Origin: Tribonema minus | Taxonomy: Eukaryota; Sar; Xanthophyceae; Tribonematales; Tribonemataceae | DNA: 64,000 nucleotides | Assembly (NCBI GenBank): GCA_017506865.1 | Contig: JAFCMP010000031.1 | Span: 62,001 to 126,000 of the forward strand | Direction of reading: 5' to 3' | Shown here: piece after piece, positions 32,601 to 42,800 of the stretch | Numbering within the stretch: position 1 is the stretch's first letter | How the letters are laid out: each line of letters opens with the position of its first letter | The notes under the pieces: model-generated | Databases searched by the model: none | What the model was told of the DNA's origin: nothing | What the model saw: only the letters and a program-made list of their open reading frames with translations | Position numbers and translations under genes: made by a program

Positions 32601-35600
32601 ATCATCAGCGCACACCGCATCTACAAATCGCGGCAGCAGCAGCAGCAGCGCCGCGCGCCGCCGCCGCGTCAAGCGCCGCGCGCCCCTTCTCCTCACCGCC
32701 GCCGCCGCCGGCAACGCCGACGCCGCGCCCGTCTGGCAGCCGCTGTGGTTGGACGCTGCCGCCGACGACAGCGACGTCAGCGGCGGCAGCAGCGGCGGCG
32801 GCGGCGGCAGGGAGCTGAGCCTGGCGCAGGTGGAGCGGCTCGCGCGCCGCTGCGACCTGTGCGTGACTGGGGACGCGCTGGAGGCGGCGGCGCGCGCGCA
32901 CGGCTGGGGCGCGCTCGGCGCGGCGCTGCTGCCGCGCGTGCGCGTGTTCGCGCGCATGACGCCGGACCAGAAGGAGCGCGTCGCCGCCGCGCTCAAGGTA
33001 AGAGATCCGGGGGGATGCGTGTGTGGCGTGTGCGGCGGGGGGGGTTACCCGGGGGGGGGGGTTGAGGGGGGTATAGAGGGGGAAGGGGTGTTGACGTGCC
33101 CACCGGCTGAAGCAGTGGTAATAGTGGTTGCTGTTGTCGCAGGTAGCGCAGTCTGCGTAAACAGGACGACAGCCTGAAGGAATGCGGAAGCTCTGTGCAT
33201 GGCCACACGTGCTCAGACTTGCGTGCTGCGAGCATGCACAGCCCTTGCTCATGTTAAGCAGTCAAATTGCATGTTTGGAGTGCCTCATGGTGCGCTAGCG
33301 GTGCTGAGGATTGTGGTTGCTCTCCATGCAGGTACGCATCAACTCCCAGAGTTTACTCCCATTGAGTGCATGCAACTAGAGTCTCAAGTCAGCCATCCCT
33401 GCTGCAGCAGTGCGGGCGCTCCACGCGGGAAGCCGGTATTCAGCAGGACCTGCTCGTGTCTCATGAGCTCGTGACAAACGCACACGCAACGAGGGCGCGC
33501 ACGCAGGCGCAATGACCGCAGCGCTCGCGCTTGCTCGCAGCATGGCATCCTGTCTGATACGAGGCCCCGCTGAGCCTTAAAAGCGCCGTCGCCACGCATT
33601 CGGATTGCGCGCCTCTGCAACTTCAACTTCAACTATACGCCCACCTCCACCGCGTGTGTCAACCTCGCAGGATGCCGACCTACACGTGCTCATGTGCGGC
33701 GACGGCGCCAACGACGTGGGCGCGCTCAAGCAGGTGACGTGCCGCTCCCGCGCTGCGCACACAGCATGGCCTGGCGTAAGAGAGCTCGGCTCGCTGCACC
33801 CCCGGACCCGTCCTGCACTGCGCGCATGGCGCGGTCTGACATACACGAGATCTCGGCTTGCTTCGCTCCTCGGCAAAACATGGCGCACTGGAGTCATTAG
33901 CACATGCCGCTGGAGATGTTGGCTTCAGCAACTGTGGTGATGGTAGCGTCGCGATACTTGGAGCGTTTGCGGCTGCGTTGATGCGCCTGTGCAGCAAGTG
34001 CGCGGTTACCGGCAACGCTCGCGCATGAGACTTACACGACTGCTGCTTCTGCAGCCATGCATGCTGAGCCATGCACACAGATGCCCGATCTCTGCGGCAG
34101 CGCCGCAAGCAGCGCCTGAGCCCCGCTGTCCGCCACCGTAGACTCGCTGCTCTGGGAGTACCACCACACTGTGAAGCTTGCCAGGCCTCGCCGCACTGCT
34201 GTGCCGTAGGCGCTTTGCCTGCAGCCTAAGTAGGGTGCGAGCGCTTCGCCCGCAACCCCAATAGTGGCTGTCACTAACGCCTTTGCCCCTGCCGCTCTGA
34301 CTCTGAGTCTGGGTAAACAGGCGCACGTGGGCGTCGCGCTGCTGAGCGGTTTCGGAGCCGCCAACACCGCGGACGACGCTGCACAGGCAAGCCACATTGA
34401 TGCACGCTCATTACGAAATGGTTAGCAATCTACCTGATCTCAAATTGCGCCGATCGCAGTGGCGCCCCATGTGACGCAACTTCTCAGTGCTGGCGGGATG
34501 TTCAAGCGCTGCCCGACTGCGCTGGCCGCGAGCAGAGGGTGTGGACACCCTAGGTGGCTGAGCACTGATCTGCAGCCCTGTGCATTCGCCAGCATCTGAC
34601 GCCGTGCCAGTTCGGGTGCTGTACTTCGTGACGCTGCACTCCCACTCATAATGTTGAAGTTGAAGTACGATGCTGCGTCCGGCAGCTGCAGTCGGCAACC
34701 TCTGGCCACGAAACGAGAGTTTCTAATCTGTCGGCTTAACGAGTCAGCAGCACCACTGTTTGTGTTCGCGCATCACTAGGCTCCCTCCGAGGTTGTCTCT
34801 GCGTACGCGAAACAAGGGCCACAAGCAGAAGTACCAGAGGACGAAGTGCTTGCAAGCCACCGCAAAGTGTGCATCCGCAGAGTATGTTTGTCTATAGACG
34901 GCAGGCTGGTCACACGCTGTGCAAAGTGAACTGCTGCAATGACCGCAATGATGGTTCTTGTCATGCACTACGGGGCAGAGCGCATCGTCGCTGCGGGGAA
35001 CCAGGCACTGGTGTCAGGATTTCCGCAGCAACGGCGGCGATGATTGGTATCTACCGCGCGCACGCTGCGGCACGATGTTGGCGCCCTGCAACGCGCTGCT
35101 CCTGCACACGAGCTGACACAAGACAAATGCGCCCAGGCATGCACCTGCCTTTACTAGCACCAGCGCAGCGCGCGGGGCGGAGACAGCGCGCAGCATGGCG
35201 CACTCGGAGCTGCATCCAAGTTCAATCGCCTTGTCCAACAATCCTGCAGCACGCACACCTGCAAAGAGATGCATCCCCTCCCCCCTTTCCATTCCCTGTG
35301 ACCCCCCCCCCCCCTTCCCCCCCCTCTGCACAGCAGGCCACCGCACCAGCCGCTTCCGCCGGACGCGATGGCAAAGGACAACGCGCGCCGCCGGCGCCTG
35401 AATCACGCGCCGCTCACAACGCGCACGTGAGCGCCGCCATCGACGCGGAGGTTGCGCGCCTGCAGCGCGAGGCGGGGCTGCCCGAGGGCGGCCGGCCGCC
35501 GCTGGGGCTGCAGCTGCGCGCGGCGCGCGCCGTGTGGCGCGCGGAGGCGAAGGCGGCGCACGAGCGGCGCGCATCGTTCGCCGCGTCCGCCGCGGCGGCG

Positions 35601-38267
35601 CTCGGCGGCAGCGGCGGCGCTGCGCAGGTGAGAGGCGTTCTCGCGTGCGTAGAGAGATGCGGTGTTATGGCGGGGGCGTACGCACTTGAAGGCGGCTGCA
35701 GGCATGGGCATGTGCAGCAAGAATTGGCCGTTTCGGGTGCGGCACCGCCGGCGCACTTCTTCTTGAAATGCAAGGCTCAGATTGGTGCTCACGTGCGCGG
35801 TTTTCGCTGCGGCAGCGCTGGGGCGTCGCTGCTCTTGATGCCCCTCTGACCCCTGCCCCCCCCCCCCCCCCCCGCGCGCGTCGTTCGCCGCGTCCGCCGC
35901 GGCGGCACTCGGCGGCAGTTGCGATGCCCACCTAATGGGCGTGCGTAGGGATGATGTGCATGGGTGAAGTTTGGCGGGGACGCATGCGGAGGCGGCGGCG
36001 CGGAACGACACGTCGCCGTCGTCGTGATGCACAGCACGTTCTGCTCGCGCTTGATGCGTGCAAGATGCAGAGTAGAGGACGCGTGAGGGGCCTGACCTAC
36101 GGCAGCTCTCTGCGGCTCTAGTTGCCCATTTAACCCCCCCCCAAATGCTTGTGGGATGGCAGTATGCAGGCCAGCGTGACTGGCCGCAGGGTATCCAGAC
36201 GGCCGCTGCGGGCCCCATACACTCGCAGCGCAGCGAGCGGGAGCGCCGCACGTACCACTTCAGGTGGTCTTCTTGAAGTGATGTGTCCTGGCCAACGTCA
36301 ACAGATGACAATGCTTTGTGCAACAACACTTCCGTAATTGCATCAACACGACAGCCGCCGCCGCGCTGACCACTGCTATGCGTTGCGCCGCGCCGCCGCC
36401 GCACCGCCGCGCGAGTGCAGGACGTGAAGGCGGGCGACGCCAGCATCGCGGCGCCCTTCACCAGCAGGCGGCCGTCCATCGCGGCCGTGACCGACGTGAT
36501 CATGCAGGGGCGCTACACGGCGGCGGCGCTGCTGCAGACGTACCAGGTGGGCAACGTCGCACAAGTATTGCGACTGCTCTGGAGTGTGTTGACAACGGGC
36601 ACATGCACCGCGTGATGATGTCTGCCATTGCGCGTGCTCAGGGAGATTATTCCTGCGCTCGGTTCAAAGGGCATGCTTGCCGGGCTGTTTCGTGGACTAC
36701 CAGTATGATCCGCAAGAATGCCGCGCATGAGGATGATCGGCGTGTTGTTGCTCTCTGTGCACAAAGGCGCATCGCTGCTCCTCTTCGATGCTACCGTCTT
36801 GCTGTTTTTACTTCCCTGCGCATGCCATCGTGCACAAAAGATCGTGCTCAGTGCCTGTTCTTCATTGATGGTGTAACCCCGCACGATGCCAAGCACCTTT
36901 TCACAGCGCCCGTGAGTTTGGCTAGTAGCCTCTGGCGGCACCGTCATATCACAACACCAACAGCACTCAACGCACCTTGCTCCCCCCCCATTCCCCCCCC
37001 CCCCCACCCCCACCCCCCGCAGATGGTCGCGCTGGAGTGCCTCGCGCGCAGCGGCTCGCTCTCCGCCATGTACGCCGACCACACGCGCTACGCGCAGCCG
37101 CAGGTCATGGCGCTCACGCTGCTGTTCTCTGCGTCGTACGCGGGCATGCACGTGGCGGCGCCGCTGCGCGCGTCCCCGCTCACGCGCGCGCGCCCCGCGG
37201 CGTCGCTCCTCCACCCCTCCATCTGGCTCTCCGTCGTCGGCCAGTACGTCATACAGGCGGGCAGCAGGGCGGTCGCGGTCGGCGCGGCGCGCGCCGCTGC
37301 AGCAGCGGCGGCAGCGGCGGCGGGGGAGGCGGCGGCGGGCGGCGACAAGTTCGAGCCCAACCTCGTGACGAACGCCGTGCTGACGATGGCCATGGCGGAG
37401 CACGCGGCGGCGGTGCTGGCCAACTACAAGGGCGCGCCGTACATGACGCCGCTGCTGGAGGTACGCAAGGGAAAAACGTGCCGTGGCGGCGCGGCGCTGA
37501 CGAATCGGTTGTGGCAGCGGGCTGCGCGGCGTGGCTTTTGCAGGGGTTTGGAGACATGCAGCGCCCATCATCACGCTTTGTCGCGTTGCAGCGTTCAGTT
37601 TGCAGGTGCTATGTAACCATGCAATGACGCGTCTCTGACACTGGCAGCAGTCGGTGCGGCGCCGCCCGCAGCACGGCCGCCGGCGCAGCGCCAGTGCGGT
37701 GCGTCCCGTGCGTAGCCTGAGGCTGGACAACTTCTCCACAATGACAGCAGCACGCATGTGCGCAGCGCTGCCTCGCTTTGCAGTGGCACCTCGCTCTGCA
37801 GAAAGGCACATGCGGCACGACCCACACCTGCGCCTCGCAGTGCGCTCCGCCCCTGCTCGGCGCCCGTCGCACTACACAACACCTTTTTTGCGAGCCCGAT
37901 GAGCAACGTCGCCGCTGTGGTGCTACCTCTCGCAACGCAGGTTCCCGCGCTGGTGGCGCCGCTCGCCGCGCTCCTCCTCGGCGGCGTCCTGCTCGTCGCG
38001 CAGGCCGTGCCGCAGCTCAATGCGCTGCTGCGCTTCGCGCCGTTCCCGACGCGGCGCCTGCAGCTCACGACGCTCGCCGCGATGGGCGCGTGCGTCGCCG
38101 GCAGCGTCGCGTGGGACAGGGCGGTGGTGGCGCGCTTCGACCCGGAGCTCGCCGCCGCGCGCCGCGCCGCGCCGCTGCTCACGGAGCGGTCCAAGAAGAC
38201 CCTCACGCAGGTCGCCGCGGCGGTCGCGTTTGTGGCGGTGCAGCTGCTGCTGAGCGGCGCCAAGTGA
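18566..38267 (+). CDS. SPF1: P5A-type P-type ATPase (Spf1/ATP13A1 family), 18 exons
   Basis: Exons: 18566-19789, 20419-20516, 21836-21995, 22728-22900, 23974-24126, 25294-25480, 26368-26519, 27601-27923, 28972-29112, 30420-30575, 31385-31481, 32530-32997, 33671-33733, 34321-34386, 35337-35627, 36421-36546, 37023-37460, 37941-38267, for ~1,550 residues (family usually ~1,100-1,250). P5A ATPases sit in the ER and dislocate misinserted transmembrane helices. Landmarks: ALFFTYQRRKF; YGRNSLRV...YSVFQLF; SEQLVPGD; VDEATLTGEGVPQMK (actuator TGE); GGCLAYVLRTGFYSSQG; phosphorylation loop FDKTGTLTADE; GCHSLMAVNGTLVGDPLE; KGAPE; RGGKRVLALAYREL; VTGDSVLTAAHVA; MCGDGANDVGALK; AGDASIAAPFTS; LLRFAPFPTRR. 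The first exon adds a signal-like start, LRGG and an acidic repeat (SEEDTAEDDSGD). The usual PPELP of helix 4 reads AIPVEVHIE. Introns after exons 9 and 14 have GC donors. Exon 8 needs one base added (or two removed) in its G runs. Confidence 0.9.
21298..21862 (+). repeat. Tandem copies of the exon-3 acceptor region in ATPase intron 2
   Basis: GCTCCAAGCTGCT, the first bases of exon 3 with the last base of its acceptor, occurs at 21308, 21460, 21627 and in the real exon at 21835. Each is preceded by related sequence (GCCGCCACATTCACCC...CACATGCCACAC). The two middle copies keep CCGCAG and continue in frame (SSKLLSADQAR) to a stop within 15-40 bases; the first has lost the AG. Confidence 0.85.
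22083..22335. repeat. Homopolymer-rich part of ATPase intron 3
   Basis: This part of the intron holds T8/G9 runs, further G runs, and A12 followed by about 16 G at 22308-22335. It is low-complexity intronic sequence and a likely site of assembly error. Confidence 0.7.
24432..24465. repeat. GTGC microsatellite in ATPase intron 5
   Basis: A run of GTGTGTGTGC followed by several GTGC/GTGCGTGC units. It lies about 40 bases after a short TTAGGGTTAGGG tract at 24380-24395. Confidence 0.7.
26568..26608. repeat. (CTG)13 microsatellite in ATPase intron 7
   Basis: About thirteen perfect CTG/GCT units begin roughly 50 bases after the donor of exon 7. They are preceded by two copies of GCGCTCTTCCGGTTGT. 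Confidence 0.85.
30216..30425 (+). repeat. Duplicated acceptor region of ATPase exon 10
   Basis: The block CACCCTGACCA...GCCGCCGCC...CACAGGGAcATGGCA near 30220-30330 is repeated at 30321-30430, where it forms the real acceptor (CCACAG|GGAGATGGCACG). The upstream copy keeps the AG and the first codons with one base change. Confidence 0.75.
31222..31350. promoter_or_regulatory. Cluster of TGACTC motifs in ATPase intron 10
   Basis: Within about 130 bases there are three TGACTCA and at least two TGACTCG hexa/heptamers (from 31224 to ~31350), all on the plus strand and mixed with TGACTGACTGA. TGACTCA is the classical bZIP (AP-1/Gcn4) site. Here it may equally be a decayed tandem repeat. Confidence 0.3.
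35873..35925 (+). repeat. Copy of ATPase exon-15 3' end inside intron 15
   Basis: CGTCGTTCGCCGCGTCCGCC and the following GCGGCGGC.CTCGGCGGCAG repeat the end of exon 15 (35572-35615). The copy stops short of the real gtgaga donor. It follows a long C run. Confidence 0.8.
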
Positions 38268-39274
38268 CGGCGGCGGCGGCGGCGCGCGCGCGCGCGCTCT
38301 GACGTCGAACCCGCATGGTGGAATGGATGGCGCTTGATGTGGATTGTGCGCAAACGGGGCGCGCGCCGGCGCATGCGGCGGCAGCACCTCCAGCGGAGCG
38401 ATGCGCCCATGTTGGCGGCGGCGCGGACCGTGCAAGTCGCGACATCACGACCAGATGTCCCTGGTGCTTGCATGTTGCATAGACATCACAAATGCGCCGC
38501 CACGCACCAGCGGGTGCTGCCGCATGGTGGTCACGACAAGCAGCAGCGCTCAACTCCAGCAGCCCAATGCTGCCGGCCAAGCCGACAAATGCTCAGCATT
38601 GTGACGTGATCTGCCCAGGGCAAGCCAGGTCTCGTCAAGACTGCGGCAAGCCGTTCACATTAGAGGCTGGCCGAAGCCCTGCCGCTTTGTGTCGTGCAAT
38701 GCAGCCGGACACTGCGGCGGCAACGGTGCATCATCGGTGATGTCGCATTTTGGATGAGCACTGCGCACACAGGCGCTCCACCCACGCACCACGCGTGTGT
38801 ATGTACATGCACGGTGGTGTCAACACACAGAGGCAGCAGCGAGAAGCTGTATAGTGAACAGAGAACAGATCGTACCGTCGCACCCCCCCCGATGCCTTCA
38901 CAAGAGTTGGCCGGACAGCCTGCTTACAGGACGGCTGCGGCGCAAGGCGCCGATTCAGGAGAGCAAGAGCTGCTTTCTCGATGACACGGCATGCATGCGC
39001 CTTTCAATCATTTGCGCTCAAGTGCCTGCTCCTAACAAAGCTAAACGCCTGGGGGTTCCCCCCCCCCCCGTGTGAATTCATGTTCATGAATTCACACATG
39101 AACAAGTTTAACTGCCCAAAATTGCAACTTTGCACCGTGGCGTGTGTTGCCTGCACTCGGTGTCCAGCTGCAACGGTGGCGGAGCGGCGCGCCTGCTACA
39201 CTAGCAATGCTGCAGGTTGGCGGTAGCTTCTCCCTGTGGTGGTGCTGCTCGGCGACAGATCTCAAAAGCATTCG
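38268..39274. other. Intergenic between ATPase and Tudor-like gene
   Basis: No gene is supported. A short inverted repeat GTGTGAATTCATG/CATGAATTCACAC lies at about 39070-39094, right after a C run. The rest is non-coding with mixed composition. Confidence 0.45.
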
Positions 39275-39646
39275 ATGACCTCAGATAAGCCGAACGTCGA
39301 CATTGGCGGCCCTGCAGTATCGGCCGTGGCCAGCAGCGCAGCAGGGGATGGTGCCTTGCACGATGTCACCGCTGCTGATGCTGCTCCAGCAGGCCAGACT
39401 GCATTGCTAGAGCCGCACCTTGGCGTCGTTATCCATCATGCTGCTGCCGAAGAAGCAGCAGCGATTGACACAGTTTTCAAGGTGGGAGACAGGGTGCAGT
39501 CCAAAGCACATGGCCAACACCACGCTGCCACTGTCGTTGCAATAGACGCAAGCGATGGCGAAACCGGCTTTGGCATTACGTACGACAGCGGGGAGAAGGA
39601 GGTAGGAGTGGTGGCATCGAGACTGAAGCCATCAGACGACAGGTGA
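39275..39646 (+). CDS. Small Tudor-like domain protein
   Basis: This frame of 123 residues starts at ATG 39275. Residues 1-65 are low complexity, rich in Ala, Asp and Gly. Residues 68-119 form a Tudor-like barrel: FKVGDRVQSK, HHAATVVAIDASDG and ITYDSGEKEVGVVASRL. This layout (GD+V... xVxxIxxDGxxxIxYDDGExExxV) is common in stramenopile chromatin or signalling proteins, where the barrel binds methylated Lys/Arg or other partners. The last codons, AGG TGA, also look like a splice donor (AG|gtgagg), so the protein could continue into further exons, possibly those of the gene that starts 168 bases downstream. Confidence 0.6.
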   Translation: MTSDKPNVDIGGPAVSAVASSAAGDGALHDVTAADAAPAGQTALLEPHLGVVIHHAAAEEAAAIDTVFKVGDRVQSKAHGQHHAATVVAIDASDGETGFGITYDSGEKEVGVVASRLKPSDDR

Positions 39647-39813
39647 GGCACGCTTACTCTGTCAGCGCTGCATGCTTGAAGCACGCAGATGCACTGTCTG
39701 GGCCATAGACAGCTGTTGCAGAGCCGAGGCTCAGATCATCGCACTCATACACAACCCTCTCCAGCAAACTGAGAACTGCTCATGAACGTCGGGCGCCAAA
39801 CTACTAACTCAAC

Positions 39814-42800
39814 ATGTCACGCGGCGGCATGACTTACCAATCCGTGCCAGCTTTAGCCCCCAATGTGTTCCGACCTGCTGACGTTACGCCGCAGAAGCTC
39901 AAGGCAGACATCGCCGGCGACGCCGAGGTCGCCCGCCTCCTGCAGCAGCAGCGGCAGCGGCGGCGCGGCAGCAGCGCAGCATGCCGACGCTATCGCCGAC
40001 GGCCAGCGGCGCGCGCGCGCAGAGGCAACCGCCTCGCGCGGCAGTGCTGGAGCGCAGCAGCAGAATACGCAGATTTCTGAGCGCACATCTGGTACCACTG
40101 AAGGCACTGCCGCAGACGGAGAGGGTGCTGGCCACGCTGCAGTGCCAGCGCCAGTGCCGGCAGCAGCAGCGGCGGCGGCGGCGCGCGGGGGCGGCAAGCG
40201 GGCGGCGGCGAGTGCGCCTGCGGGCGGCGGCGGCGGCGGCGGCGCGAGCAGGGGGCGCTTAGGCGATCCGACAGCAAGGGCGGCGGTGCCACGCGCGACG
40301 TGGGAGGAGCGCGTCGCGCAGGCGCTGGCGCGGACGCCGTCTCCAGGTGAGGACGGCACTTGCACTGTGACAGTTACGGAAGAGGCGCAAAACGTTCTTC
40401 GTGGGGCGGCGGCGGTGGCGGGCTGCCGTAGTGGCAGCGCGGCAGTATCATCGCCGCCAATGTAGGAGGGGAACAGAGCAACGGCGCAACAGGAGGCTGT
40501 CTGTGGTCATTGCGGTCCCCGTCGCACGCATGCACCGTCGCACCTCTGCGCCAAGCGTCAGACGCATGATGTGTTGACTCGATGGGGTAGCGCGGGGGGC
40601 ATCGCGGCAGCGCACAGGCGCCACAATCAACGTCGGAGGGAGTGTCGCCTGCCAGCTCGCCTGCAGTCAGTCATGGACGGAAGGGTCGCGCGCAGACACG
40701 GTGTCGCGCGTTTGCGGTCGCATGGAGTGCATGGCGTGCGCCGGCCGCGCGCGCGTCCGTTGGATGCGCTGGCGGCGATACTGTTGCCAAGCAGCGCTAC
40801 CCTGATGGCGGCGCTGAGCGCGACGGTCCGAATTGATGACGGGGTAGCGGGTACACGCGCCGTCGCGTGCTGCATTGCTCTCAGTGGAGAGGGCCGTCGC
40901 GGCGCGGTTTGATGCAACGCTTGGTGCGCAGCCCGCCCCTGCTGTCCCCGCCATGGACGCAGCGGGTCCGCACCGGCATAGAAGTATAAAAGCGGCGCCA
41001 TCGGAGATTTTTCTTGCATGTCATGCATGCAAACCTGGGCATGCCCGACGCGCGTGCCGCGCAGCCGCTGGAGGCCGGTGAGCGCGCCTTCAGCCCCCCG
41101 CGTGTTTCGATAATGAGCATGCGCTCGTGCTTGCTTGCGTTCATGTGCCTGTGCATCGCGTCCTGATGACCACGCGTCTACGCTTCCATTGGCTTATAGA
41201 TACACACCTGCCCCCTCACCCTCCCGCTGACCTATTGTATGCGCTGCACTGCGCGCGGCAGTGCGCTCGGCGAGGGGCGCGCCGCTGTCGCCGGTGTCGG
41301 CCGCGGCGCACGTGGTGGCGCTGGAGGACAGCCTGCGCGGCACGGACGCCATGCTGCTGGCGGCGCAGGTGCGTGCCGCGCCGCGCTGCGCGACGGCGCG
41401 TTGCCATCTAACAGTGATGCAGAGCTTGTGTTCAAAGAGCTTGTTTTGGGGTTGGACATGCACCTTGTGGGCAGGTTTTGCATGTGCTGTGGTCACCCGT
41501 AGCGGCCGCGGGTGCGTACATGCTGCTGGCTGGCGCAGGTGCGTGCCGCGCTGCGCTGGCGCGCGAGACAGTCATCGTGCGCGCCCAGGTGTCGGCGATA
41601 CAACCGAGATGCGTTGTATATGACCACACCCGGGCGCACAGTTGCAGCGACCGCGGGTGCCGCGGATCAACGTCTGTGGGGCAGCGACGCCCTCACACAC
41701 GGAGCTGACATGTTGATGTTCGAGAGCAAGTCTAATGTGAAAGCATTGTGATGTAGATTATGTGCGCGCGTCTCCGGCGGCGACTGCGGCGCCTGATGCG
41801 GAGGTGTGGCCGGCGCAAGCGCAGCGGCCGCGGCGAGGCCAGGTCACGCATAGCGCAAGGAAGGGTTGCAAGTTCGCTTCGACGCGAAGCGGCGTGCGCT
41901 GATCATCACCACCCACACGCGCACGGACGTGCGGAAGCGGTCTCAACACGCAACGTCCATCCACTGACAGCGTGCGCTTGTAAAGCGCCGCGCGCGGCAC
42001 TCGCGCAGCAGAGCAGCGCGCGCTCTGCGCCATTGCATAGAGCGCCGCTCCCCTCTCAAACAGCGCCGCGTTTGCATGCCGCCGCCGCCGCGCTGCCGTC
42101 GCAGGCGCTGGACTTGGAGGACAGCCACGCGGCGGAGCGGCTCGCGGCGGCGTCACGGGCGGTGCGTGCGGAGGCGGCGGCGGATTCGCTGCGCGCTGCG
42201 GCGCTCAGGGCGCAGCTGGATGCCGAGCGCTGCCTTCGCGACGCGGCGGAGGTGCGCTGGACGGCCGCGTTGTGTGTATTGCGCATGCCTCGCGTGCCGG
42301 GTGTACTGTGCCAGACGCGACAACGCACGTTTGGAGCGGTGGCTGTATATTCTCGCTCTGTGGTGGTGGTGTGAGTAGGTGGTGCGCTGCGTTCACAACT
42401 TGAAGTGCTCGACCCGCGGCGGCTTCTGGGGCGCTTTTGACGCGCAGTCGTTGACAGTGCTCAGTACCAAAAGGGGGAAGAAAAGAAAACGCTGAAAGGG
42501 GCGCTTCTGTGCGGTCGTTGAGAGGAGTGGCTTCCTCACAGATTTGCACCGGTTCACGCACTTGCACTGATCCGCTGCTGCTCAGTCGTCGCGCCGTCGT
42601 TCATGCGCACCTGATGATCAAGTCACCACCGGCGTGACACAGGTGCAACAGTGTGTCCGTACACTCCCCCGCTCGGAGGCTGGAAAGGCGGCTCAAACAA
42701 GACTTGCATGCAGCGCCCGCGCTGCCGGGAGTGACACTCAAGCGCTTCCACGTACATCGATCCACGCGCCATGCACTCACCCGCTGCTGCTTGAGCGTCG

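Noticed and set aside
36513-37811. A 432-residue minus-strand frame opposite ATPase exons 16-17
   Set aside because: It has no motif. The plus strand carries the GDASIAAPFTS and C-terminal P5A segments.
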